Source: UBA1547 sp964516285 (lineage in GTDB: Bacteria > Patescibacteriota > Saccharimonadia > Saccharimonadales > Saccharimonadaceae). From it: 64,000 nucleotides of DNA. Each line of letters starts with the position of its first letter. The stretch's first letter is position 1. Of this stretch, positions 59,286 through 64,000 are shown in pieces. Both the position numbers and the translations under genes were made by a program. The notes under the pieces were generated by a model. That model made no database searches. It was not told where the DNA came from and saw only the letters and a program-made list of their open reading frames with translations. The DNA lies in NCBI GenBank assembly GCA_964516285.1, contig CAZEWP010000001.1, positions 1 to 64,000 on the forward strand. The letters are read 5' to 3'.

Positions 59286-60528
59286 AAATATCAAAATCTC
59301 GTTCATCATATTCATAATTTTTTGTGTATAAATAATCATTTATTTCTTCTTCTCTTGTTGTGTTATCTGCTATGTCGTGTAAATCCTCATTATCATAAAG
59401 ATTATTATTGTGATATTCTTTTATTTCATCAACAACATCATCTTTATCTTTTTCAGTTCCTATTTTTAATAATCGTTTAAAGAATTTTTTTAGTGTTTGT
59501 AAGATAGTTTTAAGTAAGTTAAATAAATTATCGTAATCTTGTTGTAATTTCTCATTTTGTTTTTCTAATAATTTTACTTCAACCTTAATATTATCTCTTT
59601 CTTGTTCTATATCTTTATATGTTTGTGTGTAGTCTGTTAGTTCTTTAAATAATGCTTGACTTCTAGGCATTTCTTTAATAACTCTTTTTGATGTATGCAT
59701 AAAGTTGTTTAGTGTATCGTAGGTATCTTTATCAATTTTAACCTCTTTACCACTTATTGTTGGTTTAGCAGTTTTTAATTTTTCTTCTAGTAGTTCATAA
59801 TCTCTTGTCATAAGGTAATTTTGTTTTTCCATACGAGTATCTAACTTTTTTGTAATCTTCTTAAATTCTTTTATTGAAATGTGCTCGTTGTCGCTGTTTT
59901 TAATGCCTCTTTTTAGGTCAAAACCTTTGTCTACTAGTCTTTGGTGGTATTTGTCTTGAAGTTCGCTTAAATGGGAGTTAGATTTAATATATTCCTTTTT
60001 AGAAATAGTATATTTTTCAGTATTAGTTCTTTTATCATATTTTCTAACTAAAGGAACGACTACACAATGAATATGTGGTGTTTTTTCATCCATATGTAAA
60101 GTGGCATGTAATACTTGTTCTTTTGTATAACCTAAATCTTCATAAACAAATTCCATACAAGTATCAGCCCATTTTTTAATTTGTCTTTTATTCATATCTT
60201 TAAAGAAATCACTATCACTAGTAAATAGTAATTCATCTGCAACTACATTATTTGCGTCATCTACCATTTGTTTAAATGTTTTCTTTCTATCATCTCTCAT
60301 TGTTTCCATTCGTTTATCGTGCTCTTTTTTATACTCTTTTGTTAGGTTATAAAATTCTTTAATGTATTTCCCTGAAAGTGGGACTAGTTCAATATTATTT
60401 TTAGTTTTTGTAATATCTATATCTGGGTTAGATTTATATGCTTTTTTTTCTCGTTTGTTGTGCGATCCGATTTGTGCGAGGTCTGCTATTTTATATATTG
60501 GCTCAACTCTAAATATCGCATAACTCAT
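59284..60528 (-). CDS. MobV/Pre family plasmid mobilization relaxase
   Basis: The product has 414 residues from MSYAIFRVEPIYK at 60526-60528, chosen for its AAGGAG and family-typical N-terminus. The Pre/Mob motifs are clear: the N-terminal AQIGSHNKRE with the His that corresponds to the catalytic His22 of MobM, and the metal-binding HMDEKTPHIHCVVVPL. The C-terminal half is a long coiled coil (about 270-380) typical of dimerising MobV proteins. It nicks one strand at oriT and pilots the DNA during conjugative mobilization. The start overlaps the recombinase stop by 20 bp. An oriT-like site adjoins the 3' end. Confidence 0.93.
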   Translation of the reverse strand: MSYAIFRVEPIYKIADLAQIGSHNKREKKAYKSNPDIDITKTKNNIELVPLSGKYIKEFYNLTKEYKKEHDKRMETMRDDRKKTFKQMVDDANNVVADELLFTSDSDFFKDMNKRQIKKWADTCMEFVYEDLGYTKEQVLHATLHMDEKTPHIHCVVVPLVRKYDKRTNTEKYTISKKEYIKSNSHLSELQDKYHQRLVDKGFDLKRGIKNSDNEHISIKEFKKITKKLDTRMEKQNYLMTRDYELLEEKLKTAKPTISGKEVKIDKDTYDTLNNFMHTSKRVIKEMPRSQALFKELTDYTQTYKDIEQERDNIKVEVKLLEKQNEKLQQDYDNLFNLLKTILQTLKKFFKRLLKIGTEKDKDDVVDEIKEYHNNNLYDNEDLHDIADNTTREEEINDYLYTKNYEYDERDFDI

Positions 60529-62374
60529 TATCACACATCTCCTTAAACTTCTCAAAGAAGCCTTTGTATATTTGCTCTCCATTTATATTTTTAATATCAC
60601 TTAAATCAATAGTTATAATTCCAAGTTTTAATTTTTCATCTTTATATTTCTTTTTATCGTTAATAGCAATAATTCTAACTATTTTTTCAATATCTACATT
60701 TGAAGTAAAACTTATATCGTTTAAATCATCATCTGGCTCAACAAAGTAATAATTTAATTTATAATCGCTACCTAGTGTTTCTACTAGTTTATTAAAGTAA
60801 TTTTGTGCTTGTTCTGTTGTTTTTAATTCTTTATTCATAGGTAGTGAATAACCATAGTTATCTTCAAATAGAAACCAATTTAAAGGTAGTCCATAATCTT
60901 GATTATAGTTAATCATATCAAGTAAGAAACTAGTTCTAAAATGTGTTTCTTTAACTATCGTTTTATCTTCTTTTCTTTCTACTACTAAATTATCAATGTA
61001 AGTAGATATTATTCTTTGTTTTTCTTCTCTTGATTTATTTAACCAACCATAGATATTAGCAAAAAACTTCTCGGGTTTAACAAATGTATTAATGTTATGT
61101 TTATCTTGCAAGATAAGTAAATCATCAACAGTAAAACTTAAATTTTCATATTGTTTTTGTTCTTGCATCTTTTTAGTAAAATCATTCTTTTGAAATTCAA
61201 TATGCTTAATCTCTTTATCAAAATCTTCTAATTTTATAACACCTTTAATATATGCTGTTTTAATTCTATCTAATTGCTTATCTAAATCTTTAATTTGTTT
61301 GTCATAATCAATTTGTTTATTATCAAATTTTGATTTAATAAATGGTGTGTAGTAGTCATTTATAAGTTCATCAGTTTTAGTAAGTTCAATAACTGCTGCT
61401 AACATATTTTCTTCTATTTCTTGCTCTTTAAAGTTAGTTTTACAATGTTCGCATTTGTAGTAATAATATTTATTTCCATTCTTTTTAGTTGTAGCACTTC
61501 CACCTAAAAATCTACCACATTTAGAACATACTAATTTATTTGTGAATAAGTAAGTTGCTGTTCTTTCATAATGTCTTGCATTTCTTAATTTTTGACTTTG
61601 ACAATTATCCCATTTTTCTTTTGATACTATTGGCTCAACAACGTTTTCATAATATGTAGGGTGTTTTGTTCTTTTACCATTTACAAAATCGCCTTTATAA
61701 AGTTCATTTGACAATATTTTTTGAATGGTAGAATCATACCAATTTGTTTTACCTAATACTTTTTCTTTGTTAAATACATTAGCAATAGTTTGATGACTTT
61801 TTCCCTCTAAATATAAATCAAATACTCTAACAATAACATTTTTTGTTAAAGGGTCAGGTACTAACTTTTTATTATCTCTTGTAAAACCTAATGGAGCACG
61901 ATTTGGAATGTGTCCTGATTTAATCGCACCTACCATACCAAATTTAGTTCTTTCGCTACATTTCTCAATTTCATTTTGAGATACACTAGTCATTATTCTC
62001 ATAACCATTCTACCATTTGAAGTAGTGGTGTTTGATTCATCAGCAATGCAATCAATATCACAATCATAATCATTAACGAACTTCATTAATTTTTCAATAT
62101 CATAAACTGAACGAGTTAATCTATCTAACTTAAAAGCAACTATAACATTAATCTTTTTATCTTTCACATCTTGCATCATTTCTTGATATGCTGGTCTTTT
62201 ATCATTTTTCGCACTTATACCTGCATCTTCATAAACTTTATAAATCTCATAACCTTTAAATTTGCAAAACTCTCTTAATTTTTCTTCTTGTTCAGGTAAA
62301 CTAAATCCCTCTCGTTTTTGGTCGAGTGTAGAAACTCTTTTATAAATACCTGCAATTTTCTTTTCTTCATTCAT
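60509..62374 (-). CDS. Large serine recombinase/integrase
   Basis: The product has 621 residues. The resolvase domain starts IAGIYKRVSTLDQKREGFSLPEQ (nucleophile Ser in RVST) and has VIVAFKLDRLTRSVYD and MTSVSQNEIEKCSERTKFG. The recombinase domain follows (GHIPNRAPLGFTRD), then a zinc ribbon (CSKCGRFLGG...YYYYKCEHC), a coiled coil, and a C-terminal extension. It would integrate and excise the element at att sites without a strict need for host factors. It is translationally coupled to the relaxase. A leader peptide plus terminator stands just upstream. Confidence 0.94.
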   Translation of the reverse strand: MNEEKKIAGIYKRVSTLDQKREGFSLPEQEEKLREFCKFKGYEIYKVYEDAGISAKNDKRPAYQEMMQDVKDKKINVIVAFKLDRLTRSVYDIEKLMKFVNDYDCDIDCIADESNTTTSNGRMVMRIMTSVSQNEIEKCSERTKFGMVGAIKSGHIPNRAPLGFTRDNKKLVPDPLTKNVIVRVFDLYLEGKSHQTIANVFNKEKVLGKTNWYDSTIQKILSNELYKGDFVNGKRTKHPTYYENVVEPIVSKEKWDNCQSQKLRNARHYERTATYLFTNKLVCSKCGRFLGGSATTKKNGNKYYYYKCEHCKTNFKEQEIEENMLAAVIELTKTDELINDYYTPFIKSKFDNKQIDYDKQIKDLDKQLDRIKTAYIKGVIKLEDFDKEIKHIEFQKNDFTKKMQEQKQYENLSFTVDDLLILQDKHNINTFVKPEKFFANIYGWLNKSREEKQRIISTYIDNLVVERKEDKTIVKETHFRTSFLLDMINYNQDYGLPLNWFLFEDNYGYSLPMNKELKTTEQAQNYFNKLVETLGSDYKLNYYFVEPDDDLNDISFTSNVDIEKIVRIIAINDKKKYKDEKLKLGIITIDLSDIKNINGEQIYKGFFEKFKEMCDNELCDI

Positions 62375-62398
62375 ACTTTATCAACCTCACTTTCTATC

Positions 62399-62449
62399 AA
62401 AAAAGAGGGGTCAAAAATACTAGATAACTAATACCTTTGACTCCTCTTT
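62399..62449 (-). terminator. Attenuator-type terminator before the recombinase gene
   Basis: On the minus strand, AAAGAGGAGTCAAA (62436-62449) pairs with TTTGACCCCTCTTT (62402-62415; 13 Watson-Crick pairs and one A-C mismatch) and runs into six T. Its 5' arm overlaps the end of a 22-codon leader peptide, and the recombinase ATG is 25 nt further on. Confidence 0.8.
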
Positions 62450-62496
62450 AAAATCAAGTATAAACTTTTAAATATGTTATATGTGCTTTTAATCAT
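62428..62496 (-). CDS. 22-aa leader peptide of the recombinase transcript
   Basis: ATG at 62494-62496 lies 7 nt after AGAGAGG. The peptide MIKSTYNIFKSLYLILKRSQ... ends at TAG (62428-62430), inside the loop of the terminator hairpin. A ribosome on the last codons would cover the 5' arm of the hairpin and allow read-through. This is the geometry of transcription attenuation. Confidence 0.65.
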   Translation of the reverse strand: MIKSTYNIFKSLYLILKRSQRY

Positions 62497-62552
62497 AGAA
62501 GTACCTCTCTTTCCCCTTAAAAAGCGATACTGCTTGCTTTTATTAGTTCTAT

Positions 62553-62581
62553 ACTATAAACTTTTATTCTTGATTTGTCAA
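62553..62581 (-). promoter_or_regulatory. Sigma70-type promoter of the leader-recombinase-relaxase operon
   Basis: TTGACA (62576-62581) and TATAGT (62553-62558), read on the minus strand, have 17-nt spacing. It precedes the leader peptide's Shine-Dalgarno. Confidence 0.7.
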
Positions 62582-62585
62582 GGTT

Positions 62586-62855
62586 TTAGTGGGATTTGAT
62601 ATATTCTTCAAAGTCTTTAAACTTAATTTTTTCTTTATAACCATTTATAAAAATGTCATCATAATTATCAAATATTAAATAATCAATACCTTTAATTTTA
62701 ACTATATGAGGTCTAACCATAGCAATATTTGTATTTTTAATACTTTTAACATTTCCATTTGTGATAGTGTAGTCAACATAAGCAAACCTACAAATCATTT
62801 CAACCTTTCTTTTTAATTCTTCACTTATTACAAGTTCTTTAGTTTCTATTGTCAT
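62586..62855 (-). CDS. Small hypothetical protein of the mobile element
   Basis: The 89-residue product starts at the ATG (62853-62855), which is about 9 nt after GGAAAG; a TTG two codons upstream is an alternative. It looks compact and alpha/beta (ITNGNVKSIKNTNIAMVRPHIVKIKGIDYLIFDNYDD). It is AT-rich like the element. It has no recognised domain, though its size and position beside the integrase would fit an excision or regulatory factor. The recombinase promoter begins just beyond its stop. Confidence 0.6.
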   Translation of the reverse strand: MTIETKELVISEELKRKVEMICRFAYVDYTITNGNVKSIKNTNIAMVRPHIVKIKGIDYLIFDNYDDIFINGYKEKIKFKDFEEYIKSH

Positions 62856-62883
62856 ACTCAATCACTTTCCTTTCTTAAATAAC

Positions 62884-62908
62884 AAAAAAACTAACTATTT
62901 CTAGTTAG
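62884..62908 (-). terminator. Intrinsic terminator downstream of tRNA-Gly
   Basis: On the minus strand, CTAACT/AGTTAG (62903-62908 with 62891-62896) is followed by seven T (62884-62890). It would end the tRNA-Gly transcript before the element's genes. Confidence 0.75.
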
Positions 62909-62920
62909 CATTTATTACTT

Positions 62921-62941
62921 AAACTCGAAAAGTTCGAGTTT
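62921..62941. repeat. Perfect inverted repeat beside tRNA-Gly
   Basis: AAACTCGAA and TTCGAGTTT (9-bp arms, 3-nt spacer) lie 10 nt beyond the encoded CCA of tRNA-Gly. It may be a processing hairpin or mark the integration site of the element. Confidence 0.6.
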
Positions 62942-62951
62942 CCTATCAATC

Positions 62952-63026
62952 TGGTGCGGGTGAGGAGAATCGAACTCCTCGCTCTTGCTTGGAAGGCAAG
63001 TATATTAGCCACTATACGACACCCGC
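62952..63026 (-). tRNA. tRNA-Gly (TCC)
   Basis: Acceptor GCGGGTG pairs with CACCCGC, the anticodon stem CTTGC/GCAAG encloses CTTCCAA (anticodon TCC), and the T arm is GAGGA-GTTCGAT-TCTCC in the usual register. The discriminator is A and CCA is encoded (62952-62954). A TAGACA/TATACT promoter lies just upstream. Confidence 0.94.
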
Positions 63027-63094
63027 CCAACTGGTAACAGTATATCACTCTAGTAGTTTTTCTGTCTAGTTGCTAAACAAATTAAACAAGTTTT

Positions 63095-63128
63095 AAACAA
63101 GGACAGTCCTTAAGGACTGTCCTTGTTT
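63095..63128. repeat. Palindromic repeat, copy 3 (doubled)
   Basis: A perfect 34-bp palindrome is made of two head-to-head units AAACAAGGACAGTCCTT. It lies between the divergent tRNA-Gly and the gene at 63271, so it cannot be a simple terminator for either. It shares its core with the copies at 11219 and 21234. Confidence 0.85.
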
Positions 63129-63211
63129 TCTTTTTGACTTGTTTTATGGTGTAGCATGTTTTTTTGGGGCTGAGATGTGGAAGAAAATTTGCTAATATCT
63201 CTCTTTTGTGA

Positions 63212-63247
63212 TATAATCTTGACCATATTAGGGTGTAAACTCTAATA
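63212..63247 (+). promoter_or_regulatory. Promoter and leader hairpin of the terminal hypothetical gene
   Basis: TATAAT (63212-63217) is followed by stem TATTAG/CTAATA (63226-63231 with 63242-63247) and then the near-perfect Shine-Dalgarno GGGAGGTGAT. The layout is the same as at 40.1, 49.6 and 50.5 kb. Confidence 0.5.
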
Positions 63248-63270
63248 AATATTTTTGGGAGGTGATTTCC

Positions 63271-63753
63271 TTGTTGAAAGACAGGAGGTCAAGGTGGGGT
63301 AATTATAAACCCCAAAGCATTGCCGCTGTTTGCGACAACATCCGTAACAATAGCATCGACGAACTATGCGCCTACGAGCATATACTCCTAGGCAACCACC
63401 TGGCGCGTCAAATCTGCGACTATTATTCTGGAGTTGAAAAACTCCGAATCACAGTTGTGACGTATTTGGACCGGGTCACATATGTCAGGCAAGGTGTTTC
63501 TGGTCCACTTTCTTGGGGAAAGTATCCGGTACAGATTGTGGGTAGCTCGCGCTACTGGATCCAAGAAAGAAGAGCACAATCGAAAAGAGAAAAAACGGAT
63601 ATAACAATCTTCGTTTCTCTCTATCCCCTACTGGATGAGGAGAGAAAAAGAATTGTTAAGCTCAAAGACCGAGACGAAAAAATCCTTTTTGCCTCAGTCT
63701 TCAGGCCAGCAAAAGAGACCTCCGTTCTTAATAGCTTCTACGCTATTAAGTAA
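63271..63753 (+). CDS. Hypothetical basic soluble protein
   Basis: The product has about 160 residues from a TTG at 63271, chosen because GGAGGTGAT lies 4 nt before it. A GTG at 63262 would overlap that Shine-Dalgarno, and a TTG follows directly at 63274. No signal, membrane helix or known domain is visible. It has basic and aromatic patches (RYWIQERRAQSKREK). Codon use is more GC-rich than in the housekeeping genes and similar to the hairpin-leader genes at 40.2 and 49-50 kb. It is monocistronic with its own terminator. Confidence 0.7.
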   Translation: MLKDRRSRWGNYKPQSIAAVCDNIRNNSIDELCAYEHILLGNHLARQICDYYSGVEKLRITVVTYLDRVTYVRQGVSGPLSWGKYPVQIVGSSRYWIQERRAQSKREKTDITIFVSLYPLLDEERKRIVKLKDRDEKILFASVFRPAKETSVLNSFYAIK

Positions 63754-63762
63754 CACAAATTT

Positions 63763-63797
63763 AAAGCGGTGTTGTCCTACAACAATACCGCTTTTTT
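63763..63797 (+). terminator. Intrinsic terminator
   Basis: AAGCGGT pairs with ACCGCTT (63764-63770 with 63787-63793), extended by TTGT/ACAA after a bulge. It ends in a run of six T. Confidence 0.8.
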
Positions 63798-63811
63798 CTT
63801 TGCTTAATTAT

Positions 63812-64000
63812 TTACTGATGATGCTCTTCTTCTTCAGCCAAGTCAGCTTCAGCACGGGTGGCGTGAACAGTCCCAGATGGATGGTGAGCTGGTCCATAGA
63901 TAGAGTAGATTTTTAACTCATCGTCGCCGATATTCTCAACATTATGCCAATAGCCAGATGGGATGAAAATAGCAAAATCTGCTTCGGCTTCCCAGGTTTG
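63812..64000 (-). CDS. Cupin domain protein, 5' end beyond the window
   Basis: The last 62 codons of a minus-strand gene are present: QTWEAEADFAIFIPSGYWHNVENIGDDELKIYSIYGP, then HHPSGTVH and an acidic/His tail EEEEHHQ before TAA (63812-63814). The PSGYWHNVEN block is the second cupin motif with a metal-binding His. The substrate is unknown. The N-terminal half lies outside the window. Confidence 0.8.
   Translation of the reverse strand, partial: QTWEAEADFAIFIPSGYWHNVENIGDDELKIYSIYGPAHHPSGTVHATRAEADLAEEEEHHQ

Larger units (their letters stand above)
58130..62945. mobile_element. Integrated mobilizable element (MobV relaxase and large serine recombinase)
   Basis: The base composition drops sharply to very AT-rich between tRNA-His and tRNA-Gly, and codon use shifts to AAA/AAT/TTA-dominated. 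The segment carries a hypothetical gene, an oriT-like site, a Pre/Mob relaxase, a large serine recombinase with an attenuator-like leader, and a small hypothetical gene. The relaxase and recombinase types are those of Firmicutes mobilizable elements. Ends are approximate; I found no convincing direct repeats marking attL/attR. There are no coupling protein or type IV secretion genes, so transfer would need a helper. Confidence 0.75.

Noticed and set aside
58130..62945. Direct repeats marking attL and attR of the mobile element
   Set aside because: Shared short strings such as ACTAACTA occur near both ends but are too short and AT-rich to support an attachment-site call.
1..64000. CRISPR array, rRNA genes, tmRNA or RNase P RNA
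   Set aside because: No regularly spaced direct repeats and no rRNA or housekeeping ncRNA signatures were seen on either strand.

Overview
The window looks like a chromosomal segment of a Candidatus Saccharibacteria (TM7) genome or a close Patescibacteria/CPR relative. This is inferred from several traits seen together: moderately low GC, the standard genetic code, a MurA with an N-terminal Xre-type helix-turn-helix, an alanyl-tRNA synthetase without the C-terminal oligomerisation domain, many single-pass membrane proteins, type IV pilin genes, Gram-positive-style cell wall genes (MurA, MurB, MltG, sortase, LPXTG protein) and many apparently leaderless genes. I made no database comparison. 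Two 10-N runs are scaffold joins inside obg and mnmA.

Layout. 1-26.6 kb is a nearly continuous minus-strand housekeeping block: ExoI, a pilin carrying a seven-repeat RCC1 propeller, Obg, a LysM-CHAP wall hydrolase behind a structured leader, MltG-YqgF, an FtsA-like ATPase, AlaRS, MnmA with its cysteine desulfurase, TatD-MetG-RsmA, a G5/lysozyme-like protein, PcrA/UvrD, TpiA, Pyk and tRNA-Glu. 26.7-29.4 kb holds a GC-rich gene bracketed by near-perfect 28/30-bp inverted repeats, then an LPVTG surface protein. 29.5-36.4 kb is the most unusual region. It has a promoter-led radical SAM/SPASM maturase followed by a 49-codon Cys-Cys peptide gene and a terminator. After a YjjX-like gene comes an operon of a membrane-anchored LuxI/FeeM-like acyltransferase, a ThiF-type adenylyltransferase, a methyltransferase and a multi-TM histidine kinase. 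Together these look like candidate peptide-modification and small-molecule signalling systems.

36.5-58 kb holds a nucleoside phosphorylase, an acyl-CoA synthetase, a frameshifted HxxEH protein, a polyprenyl synthase, a receiver-only response regulator, a class-B-like sortase operon with an NPLTS-tailed substrate, FolD, phosphoketolase, a duplicated gene family around tRNA-Lys, MurB, a pilin cluster, MurA and an archaeal-type ProRS, with tRNAs for Lys, Arg and His.

58.1-62.9 kb is a very AT-rich mobilizable element between tRNA-His and tRNA-Gly. It carries a MobV/Pre relaxase, an oriT with pMV158-like architecture, a large serine recombinase and, ahead of the recombinase, a leader peptide plus terminator that looks like a transcription attenuator. 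The window ends with a small hypothetical gene and the 3' end of a cupin gene.

Two translation-start styles coexist. Many housekeeping genes have a -10 box 6-10 nt before the ATG and no Shine-Dalgarno (probably leaderless). Several less-conserved, relatively GC-rich genes have a promoter, a short hairpin leader and a strong Shine-Dalgarno.
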